Both the position numbers and the translations under genes were made by a program. This document shows, piece after piece, positions 20,906 through 33,214 of a DNA stretch of 64,000 nt; within the stretch, counting starts at the first letter, position 1; each line of letters starts with the position of its first letter. The notes beneath the pieces are model-generated. The model searched no databases. It worked only from the letters and a program-made list of their open reading frames with translations, and was not told where the DNA came from. The DNA comes from Eunapius fragilis (lineage: Eukaryota > Porifera > Demospongiae > Spongillida > Spongillidae): positions 7,325,272-7,389,271 of the forward strand of contig OY811982.1 of assembly GCA_963681505.1 (NCBI GenBank). The letters run 5' to 3'.

Positions 20906-21242
20906 ATCCGGGGCTGTCCGCCGCCACTGCAAGTTGCTGACATGTTGTCCCTCCCTCCCTCATGAATTGCGTTGTTGCAGCTTTGATTGCCTTGCTGTCA
21001 TTCTCAGGCTTGGGCAGTGCCGTTAACAGTAGGCGATGGCAGTGTTCAACACCGAGGTCTTCCTCTCCAATGCCATCTCTGCTCTGGACTCTCCCATTCC
21101 CCGGAGGGTCTTGTCAGGAATGATAATGATATAAGCTCAACATTTCCACATCTTGTTGGAGTCTTCCTCCCCCAGCCACCAGAGCTTACCTTCTGTCAGT
21201 AGCAGTTAGCTCCTCATGCTTCCTCTTGGCTACCGGTGGTCA

Positions 21243-21395
21243 CTTTCCCTTTTGGTGACCAAAAGGGTTGAGAGCAGTATTGGGGTACAATGCATGGGCA
21301 CATAGACTGATCGGAATTATCCAACTCAAGCGACCACCAATGGCCATCTGGTACTCATTGGAATCCAGGTACAAACCCATACCAGGGGAAGTGTA
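21243..21395 (-). pseudogene. non-LTR retrotransposon fragment (inverted piece)
   Basis: On the minus strand this stretch encodes a relic with SPGMGLYLDSNEYQMAI, then TALNPFGHQ. It corresponds to the SPGLDLHLDPNELQ segment of the related fragment at 22,520-23,630. It lies in opposite orientation to the adjacent relic, so an inversion or separate insertion occurred. Confidence 0.6.
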
Positions 21396-21524
21396 CTGGT
21401 GTTGACACTCCAGGTCATGCCTGGCATCAGGCTCAACTAAGTTTGCCCAGGGGTGGATTAGGGCTCCGTTCACTTGCACACCATTCTCAAGTTGCTTATA
21501 TAGTATCTCTGAGCAACTAAAATT

Positions 21525-22335
21525 ATGCAACATCAACTTACTGCCAGTGCACAATACAACACTTTTGTGCTGCCTTCTGATGCTCTCTCTGCTAATGATT
21601 TTGTGGATCATACTATTTATCAGAGACAACTTTCAGATAGGCTAGAAGATGTTCAGTTTAACAATCTCTTTGATGTTGCCTCCTGTGCTGATAAAGCACA
21701 GTTACTGTCACATCATCACCACATGCATCTGCCTGGGTAACTTTTGTACCATCAGATAGTCTAGGCCTTCACCTACAACCCAATGTGTTTCAAACTGCTA
21801 TCAGATGATGGTTAGGCATTAGCCACACAGCATCTAATTCCTTAGCTTGTCCTCTTTGCCCTGACAAAGCATTAGGTCATCACTGTACAACTTGCAAGTG
21901 TGGAGATGATGTAAAAAAAACAAGCACAACTTGCTTCAAAATGCATTGTTCAACACATTCCGTCAAGCATCTTTATCAGCTCACCTTGAGGTTGGATGTG
22001 GCTGGGGGCTGGATAAATCTAAAACTAGACCAGCTGACATCCTAGTCTTCAACTGAGATGGCAATGCCTCTGCAGCTTTTGATATCTGTGTGACATCCTC
22101 GCTAAATTTATCTTTAGTTGTGGAAGCAGGCATGTCATCTGGTATGGCTGCTAGAGCTGCAGAACAAAGGAAGCACTCAGGAGCTGAAGCCATTCATGTT
22201 TTTTTCTATAGTGGCATCACACCTGGCTGTGAGTACAAACTCAAGGGATCTGGCCACCTTATATGGCCGTCTGAGCTCGATTTTGGTACGGGCCAATGCT
22301 GGAGCTATCTTGATGAGATCCTTGCCATCATCTTT
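21525..22335 (+). pseudogene. non-LTR retrotransposon C-terminal relic 1
   Basis: Several frames separated by stops match the 22,520-23,630 relic: SCADKAQLLS, then CPDKALGHHCTTCKCGDDV, the PAD(I/V)LV-type nuclease region near 22,030-22,060, and near 22,280 VRANAGAILMRSL. The order matches the cysteine-rich finger and restriction-like endonuclease C-terminus of RLE-type retroelements. It has many stops and is inactive. Confidence 0.6.
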
Positions 22336-22519
22336 GATGACATCATTTTGGACTTATAGTAACATTAGTGTGTATAATCATTATTATATAACAACATTAC
22401 TTGAATAAATACAAAAACTCTATACTAGATGTAAATATGTATTTATGTATAATAATTAGCGAATAAATGTTATGTCCTTTTTTCATAAATTAATACTACC
22501 CTGCCAAGTTTAGTCTCAG

Positions 22520-23630
22520 AGGCACTTCAGCTGTTCGATGTTGAGGTTAGGCAGTGCTTCACACTGAGTATAGCTGTAGAAGTTACGGATCGTGCATGGC
22601 AGCAGGCCCAACTGAACCTAAGTCACGGAGGTCTTGGGCTTCGCTCAGTTTCCCACCACTCCTCAGCTGCCTATATTGCCTCCCTTTGTGCTTCTGGCTT
22701 TATTGAGGCACAGAATCCACACCTATCTCACACGGTTGATCTCTTCAACAAGCTTGTTTCCCCGTCTGAGTTAATCTCTGTGGATGCTATCACTATACCT
22801 CACTCCTCCACCACAGGGTACTGTCAAAGAAACTAGAGGACCACCAGTTCTCTTTGTTGTTGGAAGCATCATCACCTGCCGACAAGGCTCGGCTGCTCTC
22901 TGTGTCAGCACCTCATGCTGCATCCTGGCTACTGGTCACACCTTCTCCTGGCCTCGACCTGCACCTTGACCCTAATGAGCTGCAAATTTCCATCCAATGG
23001 TGGCTAGGGATAGACACAGCTAGAGGCTCCTCGTGCTCTCTGTCCTGGCTTAGCTCTTGACCACCTTGGCAACCACGCTACTACCTGTAAACGGGGTGGT
23101 GATGTCGTTATCCGCCATAACCATCTGCGTAACGTGATTGTTGAGTTTTGCAATCATGCCCATCTTGGAGTGAGAGTAGAGTCGGGCAGTGGCATTACAC
23201 CAGACTTAAGCCGCACCCGGCCAGCGGATGTACTTGTTCTCAATTGGGAGAGAGGGAAACATGCTGCCCTTGACACCACGGTGACCTCTCCCTTAATCCC
23301 TTCTATTCTAACAGCAGCAAGCTTGTCTGAAGGGGCTGCAGTGGAGGAGGAGGTCAGGAAGCACAGAGCAAATGACCCAAAGTATTCAGAGCTGGGTTGG
23401 GTGTGTATCCCACTTGCGGTAGACTAAGAGACTTATGGAAACGAGGGTAGGGAAGCCCAATCTACTTTCTCTCACCTAGCTTCTCACCTGGCCATCATCA
23501 CCTCTTCCCACAAAGGTAAGGTGCTCACAGAGCTATACAGCAGGCTGAACTTCACCCTGGTTAGGGCTGTGGCTAGAGCCTTGTTGGCAAGATGTGCTCC
23601 CTCCCTTGGCCTCCAGGATATCGTTTGAAT
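22520..23630 (+). pseudogene. non-LTR retrotransposon C-terminal relic 2 with restriction-like endonuclease domain
   Basis: A longer, better preserved relic. Near 22,540-22,800 are AWQQAQLNLSHGGLGLRS and HHSSAAYIASL, then DKARLLSVSAPHAASWL, SPGLDLHLDPNELQ, a CxxC-H finger region near 23,040-23,090 (LGNHATTCKRGGDVV), and the nuclease-like core RPADVLVLNWERGKHAALD near 23,218-23,275, which fits a PD-(D/E)xK arrangement. It ends near 23,626. At least two frameshifts separate the parts. Confidence 0.72.
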
Positions 23631-23869
23631 TTTTCTATGTAATGTGTTTTCCTAATTAAACAATATTATTAATAACTGTAAAAATGAGAAAATAAATAAA
23701 TATTTTTTATTATCAACCTATTGATTGGAAAGATGATGGCTTTGGCTGCAGTATCGATGTTGAGGATTTGTGCAGAGTAAATTAACTATGCTCTGGATTG
23801 TGAGGAGGAATCGAAGGCGCAGTTCACACCATAAGAGAGCTATATGATTAGCGTCATGAATGGGTGGAG

Positions 23870-25130
23870 TTTTATTAGTTGATGCCAAGAATGCCTATCT
23901 CCTCAATAGATCTGCAGCTTTATGGAATGTAAGAGTTCAATGGCCCTGATGCTCACGTTTCCTATTTAACACCTATAGGGGTTATGCATCACTCCTTTTA
24001 CAAGGCAGTTCTGAGGTAATTCCAAGGTGTTGCACAATCCATTGCAGCTCTAAGGCCACTTACATGTATTAAAAACTGTACTACAGACCAGTCCAAATGG
24101 ATCCAAAGTTGGTATGCCGACGATTCAGCCTGCACTGGCAAACTTTCAAACTTGGATATCTGGAGTGGGTACATTGGCCGGGGCAGCCAAATTATACCCC
24201 CAGGATGAAATTTGCAGCTCTTTCCAAATAATTGCAATTTCCATGGCCCTACCTGCAAAGAGTGGTACCATATTGTGAACCCTGCTTTGAAATCTTGCAC
24301 AATACATTGAACGACATCATTTATTCCAGGGGACTGTAAGTGACTCCAAAAAGAAACTGTTCTCACTTCCTGCTCGTCATGGTGGACTGGGAATTTGCGA
24401 TCCCTATCAACAGCAGTATCTTCCTTCAAAAATTCAAGAAAATGTACAGACCATATAGCTCATGCAATCTAGAGTAATTCAGTCTTCTCAGTATTCCTCT
24501 GTATTTCTCAGTATTTAACCATCTTTCCAAGCTACACTGTGAATGAAATAAAGAAAAATACCAGAACCAATGAAGTCAACCTTTGATGACAGCAAGAAGA
24601 GAGCTGTACAACATGGAATTGATGGGAAGACCTCAGCATGGTTGACAGTAATACCAGTGGCATACTATCATTTTGATTTATCTGCCACTGAAATTTGGGA
24701 CTCACTGGCACTCGACCATTACTATGATGCCAGTTATGTGTGATGGTTGTGGTATAGTAACTTCAACACTGGAGCCCTTGATTGTAGAAAAGATAGTTTA
24801 GTCATCCAAAAAACACAATTAGATTAGGGATGCCCTAGGTGACTTAGCTTTAATTGCCTTCAAAGAGGTTGTGAGAGAACCTGTCGTACGAGAACCCAAT
24901 GACCAAGGAAATGTCCCTGCTTTGGTTGCTGATCTCTTTGTTCATGGTGTATGGCAGCCTCAAGCTACTACCTTTTTTTGATGTTAAAGTAGTGGGCTCA
25001 GATGATAATTCCTATTTGCATTGTGATGTGGGTGCAGTTCTTTCATCGGTTGAACACACTAAGGGAAATAAAACAGATGTTGCACACGTGCCATATCATT
25101 TATTGAAAGACAATTTTAATTAAAAACAAA
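23870..25130 (+). pseudogene. non-LTR retrotransposon relic with reverse transcriptase YADD and nuclease C-terminus
   Basis: VDAKNAYLLNRSAALWNVR near 23,880-23,940 and [12 protein letters not shown] near 24,110-24,150 are RT palm motifs. From about 24,590 come KRAVQHGIDGKTSAWLTV, a CDGCG finger near 24,740, RDALGDLALIAFKEVVREP and ADLFVHGVW-FFDVKVV (about 24,820-25,000), the cysteine-rich and nuclease-like C-terminus. Stops are present throughout. It is a sister to the RLE-type relics just upstream but a separate insertion, because RT here follows their C-termini. Confidence 0.7.
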
Positions 25131-25988
25131 TTTGAATTTCCTTGCAAGATGTTCTAATTTTGGTGTACCGTGTTGGTGCAACAAGTACTGCTGATTGTTT
25201 TATATCTGTCACTGTGTCTCTGAGATTTACAGCTTCCGTACGGTTGGATTCATAGATTGCATGCTCGTTTACTTATGCAGTATCCTCATCCCTTTCATCA
25301 ACGCTCATCCTTCTTAACAGTACCCTGTTGCTGAGGTTCGTCCCTTCATGACGACTTGTGTGTGACGTGTGTGCATGTGCATGCATTTGTACGATTCCAT
25401 TAAAAGATGTACCAGTTGCTAGTTCTAGCTTTACCAGGGTGTGTGGTTTTAATGTGCAGTTTGTTGCTCCAAATAGGCGCACATGGTCAACAAGATGTGG
25501 TATGATTTCATCTTGCAGACTTCAACATACCTGCGACTGCTTTGTTGGAGGCAGCTCCTACTGTGGCGACATGTAGAAGGCTCTACACATGGTCTGCTGA
25601 GGCTCTGCTGGAGGAGGGAGGAGGGAGGGAGGGAGGGAGGGAGGGAGGGAGAGATAGAGTGTGTGTGTGTGCTGTACAAACACCATTAAGGTTATGAACT
25701 ACTGTTACTACTATTCAGAAGTTGGAAGTTGATGCGAAAGAGCATTTAGGCCACATAGTATTTTTAATATCTGTAGATCTGGAGCTCGGCTAGATTGGTC
25801 AAGGTGTGCATGTCGGTATGTGTGTGTTGTGTGCTGTGTGCATGATAGTGTTGCATGTGTGTCACTATGTGAGTGTGTGGATTGGGCTAGGGCGATAATT
25901 TTCTACAACATTTTATGTCTCATTAGGTATGTTCCTCCAAAAAAATGATGGGACCATGTAGTCTAGGCATACTCCAGCTGCTAGGTGT

Positions 25989-26029
<41 letters not shown>

Positions 26030-27785
26030 GTGTTGGTGTGGTTACATCATGTGAGCTAATATTTTTTGTAGTTCCTGACCTATTGTTCGACGCGAATGTC
26101 CGTTTTGCCCTGAGACTAGCAATTCACTTACAGCTCATCTCCCTCAGAGGGGGAGTGTCAAAGTGGGTGTGGTTGCATCATGTGAGCCAAAGTTTGAATT
26201 GAATCTAGAAGTTGGAAGGTGGTGTGACAGATCATTAGTTAAAGCTTGTATTTTTGTCAATAAAGTCAGTCAACCAAGAGAGCGCAATGGTATAATGTGC
26301 GTGTAAGTATCCGGTGCTCAACATGTGACATGTGGTGTGTGTGTGTGTGTGTGTGTGTGCGCATGTGCGTGTGTACATGTGTGTGATGTGTGACTGCATG
26401 AATGCCAGCTGTGTACTTTGTGTACATGTGTGGTGTATGTGTGCGAGCATGTGTGTAACTGTCAGGTGTGTCTGTGACAGTGGTGTATCCTTGAGTGTTG
26501 TGTGGGGGCTTGTGTGACTGAGTGCATGTGTGTGACTGCCAAGTGTAAGTGAATGTGTGTGTGCGTGTTAGTTTGCGTTAGCCTTCACATGAGTGTATGC
26601 TGAGCAAAGTACTATCTCATATCATATCAATGTACATGTATTTTAAAGAATTTTTATCATAGCTGTAATGGAGGGTGACGTAACTATGGAAAGCAGCAAA
26701 GTTGTCTGCAGTCTTGAGAGACAGCACCCAAGGGTTAGAGAATGGGTAACCATAACACCCACACCAGCCACTCCCCTCCAGTTGTATGATTTATAATAAA
26801 GTGTGAGGTGTGTTTTTGTGCATATGCGTCTGAATAACAGTGCGTCATGCAATTATGTGTAATTATGTGTGTTGCATGCATTGTGTTTTTATATACGGTC
26901 CAACCACTTCTTCTGCCCCCCCCCTACATTCTTTCCCCTTGCCCATATGCATCTCTATCTAAAGAACACTCTCATTTCTCCATTTACCATCCTAATCTGA
27001 GAGGGGGAGGGATTGTGTGTGAGTGTTTACATGTGCATGTGCTGCATACACTGTGCTTATGAAACCTATGGGATAAGTTATTTAAGTGAGGGGGAGGGGT
27101 CCCTGATCTAGCCTTTGCTTGTTTCCCCTCCTTAATGTTCCACTCTTCTCATTGATGTGGATGAGAGATGAGGGACAGCTTCATTCCACTCACGCTCATT
27201 GCATCCCTGTTCCCTCTCCGCATCTTTTTTGGTGGGGGCCAGGAATTGATATAAAAGGAAGTGTTTGTGCACTATTACACACACACCCACACGATGAGGT
27301 ATGTTAATAATGTTACTACATGTATATATGTGTGGTAATAAGTGTGACAGATGAATGAATGCAAGTTGTTTAGTCTGAATTCGTGTTTATCATTTTATAC
27401 CTATTTCTCAGACCACTTCGAGATCAACGCTGTTTTGGTGATTTCATCCTCCTCATTTTGTATAGAACAGAAAATTGGTACATTTTTTGGTGTCTTTTAT
27501 AAGTGATCCATTCAACAGTATTCGCATGAAGTCAATTTGCATGGTATATGAATAACAGACACTGACACACATTGACTCCCCAAACTGATATGCCTGCCTT
27601 GCCAACTCCCTCAGCTGATGCATAACAAACGACATGTACACAAGCCTGTTACAAGTCATGCACACATTCCAGAAGTCTTGCACTGCTGATGAATATGCAA
27701 TAGGGCAGATCCATACAAGGGTTCTTGTGATGTTGTTATCACTCAGCAGGATTCTGAGATAGTGGTTGTATAGTACATGATTCTT

Positions 27786-27818
<33 letters not shown>

Positions 27819-29170
27819 CAAAATGAGTAGGCCATATATATGTATGCACCACATCTACAATTCAAGATAGTTAATTTAATGTCCAGCCTTTTAGAAAAGT
27901 TTACCGTATTCTGCCACACTTGAAAATATAAGGTTCTCAGCTTTCACAAAATTTCCTGCTGTTATCTGTGGTCTTAATGAATGATGAAAAATCTCTGTAG
28001 GTATGAATTCATATCATTGTAAGATGTTGGTAATGAGGCATCAAGATGTGAAATTGCTTTGTTGGCAAATGTTTCCATAACACCTATGGTTATCACCAGT
28101 GAGAACACAAACCGTAGTGACATAAGCCTGAAGACAATATGAATTGTTCCATATTTTTTCTTCACTAAGAATGCTTACCTTTCTTAAGAACTATACATTC
28201 CTTTTTACACACATAAAAGCTGCAATTTAGAAAATATCTTAACAATCTATAAAGAAGTATAAAAACAACTGTGATTGATATATCTCATTAATCGGCATAG
28301 AAAACTTCATGTGTTCCATGGAAAAAGTTTTGAAGTACATGTACATAGTTCATTGTTTCAAATGGGAGCAGGACTGAGTCTACTGATGCAAACTCTAACT
28401 CCATCAGTATTTATGCCACAAATATGAAGATGTATATGCACGCAGCAGCTATAGGTTATTATACACATCCACAGAAGGAGCTGAGGGGCCAGTCACAGAT
28501 GCCCACGATGATGGCGTAATAGCAAAAGAGGTATAGTATATACTTGAACTTTTGATGACACAAGCACGTATGTTGGTCGCTTAGCTGGGTGCCGCCAGTC
28601 GTGCTTAAGATTCAAAAATAGGAGGTTCAGTCTGCCAAGAACTCGACATGAAGGTGCGCTCCATGTTGTAATAAAATTATAAGCTAGGCAGTTTCAATAT
28701 TTTTACACGATTAATATATACGCTAGGTAGTTACATCTCCCCAACCAGAGGCAGACTCGTCGACCCAACAGGATGGCATAATGACAAAAGTGGTATACTA
28801 TACATCACTTTTGATCACGCAAGCACGTATGCATGTTGGTTGCTATAGCTATGTGCCAGTGGCGGTACTAATTATAATTGGGCGAAAATAGCAGTTTTGG
28901 TCCCTAAAAAGTCAGCGTTAACAAAAGAAGCGGCCAAGAATTCATGAAGGTCAAAACTACTAATTTTATACGTTAGGTTTCAATTGTTTACATGCTTCAC
29001 ATAGAAAATTTCTCTGCTAAGTCCACAATGTGATGACAACGCAGATGCAAATTTCAGGACACACGTTCTGGAGGTACAACTATACACGCAATAATAATAA
29101 TTGTAGCATCAATATTTTTGGACTGTTTTGTTTGCCAGAATTTGAGTAGTATTGAGAAGTAGCGAACAAT
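25131..29170. other. gene-poor interval with microsatellites
   Basis: No gene is recognised. It contains (GGGA)n at 25,612-25,655, (TG)n at about 25,990-26,030 and 26,335-26,360, and (CA)n at 27,787-27,817. Two near-copies of GTGTGGTT-CATCATGTGAGC (26,036 and 26,165) surround a block at 26,070-26,160 that could be an exon, but no homology supports it. The minus-strand frames at 27,453-27,854 and 27,974-28,165 match nothing I know. Confidence 0.5.
28490..28985. repeat. direct repeat pair of about 230 bp
   Basis: Two diverged copies lie in tandem: 28,495-28,735 and 28,770-28,985. Each has GATGGC(G/A)TAATAGCAAAAG or equivalent, GGTATA, CTTTTGAT, CAAGCACGTATG and GTTGGT, then CCAAGAA and TATACG(C/T)TAGGT. 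No coding signal. Function unknown. Confidence 0.7.
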
Positions 29171-29214
29171 TCAAGCCCTGATGAATTGACTAGACTTACA
29201 TGTAGATGAGCATG

Positions 29215-29690
29215 GTATGGTGATCAAGGTGGTTTCGTGTAAGACAGACCAATTAAGAGAGGGTGCATCCTTAGTTATAGCAAGAACAAGTTCTGCCACA
29301 TCATGTCCAGTTAGTATGATGCAGAGGTATTTCAATATGGAAGGTTGTCTCATACAGCTGATAAGCTATTTAGAGGTACATGTACTGTGTCAACTAAGAA
29401 AGGTGAATGTTTGCGGAGTGGCGGTGGGTTAAGTTACACCCGCATGACAGAGAGTTGTTGTTGGCTAAAATTGAGCAGTTGGGTATGGACCCTAAGTAGT
29501 TTGGCATGCATAGTGGAGTCACAGCCACAGCTAATGCAGGGGTGCCAGATAGATTGTTTAAAACGCCATGGTCATTGGAGGTCCAAGACAGCCAAAGATG
29601 GCTACATAAAGGACTCTGTTGGGCGCAGGCTGACAGTGTACAAAGGCCTTGTCGTGCAGTTAGGGGTGTTGTGAGATTGTTAGATCACTA
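29215..29690 (+). pseudogene. tyrosine-recombinase (DIRS/Crypton-type) relic
   Basis: Fragments in alternating frames read KTDQLREGASLVIART, CPVSMMQRYFNMEG, GLSYTRM, ANAGVPDRLFK, HGHWRSKTAKDGY and DSVGRRL. This is the catalytic half of the tyrosine recombinases widespread in invertebrate genomes. The expected His-x-x-Arg stretch before ANAGV has lost residues (only MHSG remains) and at least three frameshifts occur, so the enzyme is dead. DIRS versus Crypton cannot be resolved here. Confidence 0.7.
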
Positions 29691-29711
29691 ATTTTTGCAC
29701 GTTCTTTGTGT

Positions 29712-30375
29712 GTTCTAGTTTATGTGCATGTGTGTTTGTGCTGTGTCGTGCACAATGGACGCTGAACAAGTTATGGTGTCATGTCAAGGAGAGTAATGTG
29801 GTTAAGGAGGGAGATGTATGTTTCCGTTGGTTGAACGCAGTGAATTAGACATAAACTATGCTCCCCTCCAGTAGTAAGGGCATGTGAGCCACCTCGTGGT
29901 GGGGGAGTACACAAGGGAGTGAACAAGGGGTTAAGGTCATTCTAAGCGTCTGTGCATAGTTGTGGCAGTTTGCTGTGATTTTTCACTGTATGTGTGGTAT
30001 CACTGTTAATAGTTTTTTTTTGGCGATGAGGTCTCTTTCTCGTGACAATCAGATGCAGATGTCTCCTTGACAAGGTTCCCAAAAGTGCAACATTGAAGTG
30101 AAATGGAGCTGGAGCATGGAAGAGAGCCAAACGAATGTTTACGTCATGTTGTGTGTGGCAGGGTATTTTGTCCCCCATGCAAGTTTTTTTTCCCATGTGG
30201 GTTTTTTCCCCCTGAGGGTGGCACCCTGCTCATAATAAAGTTATTTGTGTTGTATGCTATCGTTCTAGTTTGTGTACATGATGTGTGTTTGTGCTGCATC
30301 ATGCACAATGGACTCAGAACAAGTTATGGCGTCATGTCAAGGGTGGTAGTGTGGTTAAGGAGAGAGACCTGAAAA
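29712..30375. repeat. direct repeat pair flanking 450 bp
   Basis: 29,712-29,822 and 30,265-30,372 are diverged direct repeats (CTAGTTTATGTGCATG, GCACAATGGAC, GAACAAGTTATGG, GTCATGTCAAGG, GTGGTTAAGGAG). The right copy runs straight into BEL/Pao gag sequence, so the repeat is probably leader or LTR-adjacent sequence of that element. Confidence 0.6.
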
Positions 30376-30890
30376 GATTTAGTGGAGAGCTTACATCTTG
30401 GTCTGCTTTCTGGGATTCATTTAAGTCCTCAATACACCTCAGCCATAAACTGTCTTCCATTGACAAGTTTAATTACCACCATTCATTAAAATTCTGCGGC
30501 TGACTCTGGACTGACTCTGACTTTCGACAAGTACGATGAAGCAAAAAGGAAAGATTTGGTAACAAGCAACAGCTAATCACCACACACATGGGCGTGCTTC
30601 TACACCTTCAACTAGTGACATCATCCCCAGAACATTAAATGTTTGCGGCAATTATACAACAAGATGGAGTCGCAAGTGTCTCAAGTCTCTTGGGATAAAT
30701 TCCACATCCTATGGTACCTTGTTAACACCCATCCGGACAAGATCCCTCACGATTTGTCACTAATCATCACCCATGAAGTATTGCAAGATGAATGGAACTT
30801 TGAAACCATATTGAAGGTGATAGAGGTAGAAGCAAGGGAGAGAACAGTTGAATCATATGTGCCTAACAAACTTTTATGGCATGTTATGTA
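30360..30890 (+). pseudogene. BEL/Pao retrotransposon gag relic
   Basis: LKRFSGELTSWSAFWDSFKS followed by IHLSHKLSSIDKFNY matches the DUF1759 region of Pao gag. From about 30,640 (KFHILWYLVNTHP, then ETILKVIEVEAREREREN-like helices) the next gag segment follows in another frame. Only the gag part is present. The integrase part of a Pao element lies 12 kb downstream at 42,205-43,440; whether they are one dismembered copy is unknown. Confidence 0.65.
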
Positions 30891-31044
30891 ATGTGTGGAC
30901 ATTGTTAATTAATAAGGATGGTCTCTGATTATAGAACTAGCAACACGTGTCCAATCATTTGAAGTATCATTTTTCCTTGTGATTTTCTAATGCTATTTGC
31001 GATATCAAGCACGTGCGCTAAAGAGAACATGACAGGTTTTTGCA

Positions 31045-31302
31045 TTGGCTGTAGGATACAGAATGTCAGAAGCTGCACAACTCATCAAACTACAGCTAAA
31101 GACACAACAAAAACAAACGGAGGCTCTGGTCGCTGCCGATGTAGATCTGCATGCTGTTGAACAAGAGATACAGCGTATTAGGAAGTCACTTAGCAAGTAT
31201 CCTCTTGATAATATCTTTAACATGGACAAAGCAGTGCTAATTTTTAGAGCGATACCCAATCAATCCTATTTGATGCCTGATGAAGGCGATCCTTGGCTGT
31301 AA
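31045..31302 (+). pseudogene. Tigger/pogo-type DDE transposase fragment (plus strand)
   Basis: The fragment ends in RKSLSKYPLDNIFNMDKAV and IFRAIPNQSYLMPDEGD, matching the start of the DDE_1 domain, where the first catalytic Asp lies in the NMDE-type motif (here NMDK). It terminates at TAA 31,300. Confidence 0.65.
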
Positions 31303-31975
31303 AACAATGTCATGTGTGACTACTTAAACGATGGTGGTTAATGAACAAAGTCTGTAAAGCACACACATCTACATGTTGGAAAATGCTTTGCAGCGACAGG
31401 GTATTCACATCAGAGAGAGCATGTGCACAGTGAGTTATGAAATAGGTGTTCATAGAACCATTCTGACAGCTTTGGTTCAGCATACACATATGTACTAAGG
31501 CAATCACAGACACGATATCAAGGAATAAAATAGAATATAAGCAAGTTGTGTTATTACTTAGTATTTTTTAATTTCTTTTCATCCCCTCCCCCCCCCCCTC
31601 AATTGTATGTGTTCTGGTGTCACTGAACCTGAACCACTGCAATATCAATAACCAAGTGAAAAAAGACATTCCTCAGCTCTAGAACAAACTGCCTTGTAAC
31701 ATCCATAAGCTGGGCATTGTGATGTTTTGCAGAAAATCCATGCAAGTCTTGTAAAAGGAGTAATGTCTGCTTACTACAGTAGGTTAGGATCTATTCTTTC
31801 ATCATCATCATCTTGTTCATCTACATCTTCTTCAACAGGAATTGCACCAATATCCTCCAATTGCAACCATTCTAGAAGCATACTCGAGGCAGTGCTGGGC
31901 TGACTATGTGCTGCTTTCAGTACAACATCAAGGCCTGTGCTTTTGAAGTCATCAGTGGTACCTACATATGTATGG

Positions 31976-32665
31976 TTAATCTAGTAACATTTCACACATG
32001 ATTTGGACAGTGTCTGACCACACAGTCTTGCAATAGTCTCTGAATTCCATTGCTGCCTCAATAGCAGACAAACAGTGAGCATGATCCCAACAAGCAGCTA
32101 TAGTTGAAGATGAAATAGCATCCCAGGACTCCTTCACCAGAATAATTGCATCCCCAACATGAGGGGGGCAGCCATATGACAAACCAGAAGTTCCAGAAGG
32201 CAGCTGCTTAGCTAAGGCTTGCAATTCATTATTACCAGCAGTCTGAACTAAATGTGACAGTAGTCTGTTCTTGTACCCGGTCTTGAGAGTGGCTATTATT
32301 CCCTGATCCATAGGCTGATACACAGAGGTTACATTAGGTGGGTATACAAACATAGTTACTTGGCCATTAGGGTCCTTCACATTTCTATCGTGTCCTGCAA
32401 AGCCATCCATCAAAAATGCAACAAGGTCCTTAGTATATACACGAATATCAGGTAAAAAAGTGTTCATCCCACCACTTGCCAAAATTTTTCATATCACTCC
32501 AAGCATTTTTCTGATGAAAATAAGGGATACAGGGTTGCTTGTATTGAAAGTAGCAAGCATTTTTTGTCCATCCTATCAGGTACTATTTTCCGACCACCAG
32601 TTGCGTTTGTACACAAAGTAAGAGTAGGAAAACCTGACAGACATTACCTGAGCAAGATAGTGGAG
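31976..32665 (-). pseudogene. Tigger/pogo-type DDE transposase fragment (minus strand)
   Basis: The minus-strand frame 32,482-31,976 contains LMDGFAGHD, PPNVTSVYQPMDQGIIATLK and SSSTIAACWDHA, the C-terminal two thirds of a DDE_1 transposase. Upstream on the same strand, 32,660-32,480, a frame-shifted part (LCTNATGGRKIV then NAW-MKNF) continues it. Its orientation is opposite to the fragment at 31,045-31,302. Confidence 0.75.
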
Positions 32666-33011
32666 ATGGTTGTTTTCTGCATTCAGTGAGTGTTGGTAAG
32701 GTGATTTTTTTCTCTAAGAAAACTGTCAATTGCTAATATTGAATTGTATACACAGGTATACCGACCGTGTGGTGCAGTGGAATCAAATGACTCAACTAAA
32801 CTAACCGGCTCATGTAGTACAAATGAGCAAGTGAAAAGGTAACCAGAGTAGATGCATCACCGTGCATGCATGTTTACAACTACCAACCCAAGGTAAACTG
32901 GCAGGGTTCTCCACACCACCAAGGGGGGTAAGGGCATGGTCACAGCCAGTATGGGGATAAGTAAGCAACAGCACTCGTGACTTTTAATCGTAGGTTTGAA
33001 TGTCATGCATG

Positions 33012-33197
33012 TGTAATAGTCTGTCACTGCGCATGTCATCCACCTCTGAACTCTGGTCATGGGATGTGCAGACTGTCTGTCCATTAATGTGTCTGTAATG
33101 TCACTATAAATAGGGACCAGTGATTTGTATTGGGTGTGCTTATTATTCGAGTGTGTCGCTTGCTGTCAGTGCCACCGGGTTGCGAGCGTTCTTTACA
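33012..33197 (+). repeat. 5' LTR of the Ty3/gypsy element
   Basis: 186 bp, TGTAATAGTCTG to TTCTTTACA, with TG...CA ends. It contains a TATAAATA promoter-like box near 33,106-33,113. The sequence just after it (CTGGCGTAGTCAGCAGG) is the presumed primer-binding region. Confidence 0.93.
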
Positions 33198-33214
33198 CTG
33201 GCGTAGTCAGCAGG

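Noticed and set aside
23998-24429. 143-codon minus-strand frame
   Set aside because: It is the antisense shadow of the reverse-transcriptase relic with the YADD motif on the plus strand.
25500-25620. Possible exon after a TCTTGCAG acceptor (FNIPATALLEAAP)
   Set aside because: No donor, neighbouring exon or homologue supports it, and a GGGA microsatellite follows directly.
26070-26165. Possible zinc-finger exon (CPFCPETSNSLTAHL)
   Set aside because: Too short, lacks a complete C2H2 pattern, and has no partner exons.
27453-27854. 133-codon minus-strand frame with a hydrophobic Val/Cys run
   Set aside because: The Val/Cys run is a translated CA microsatellite and the rest resembles no family.
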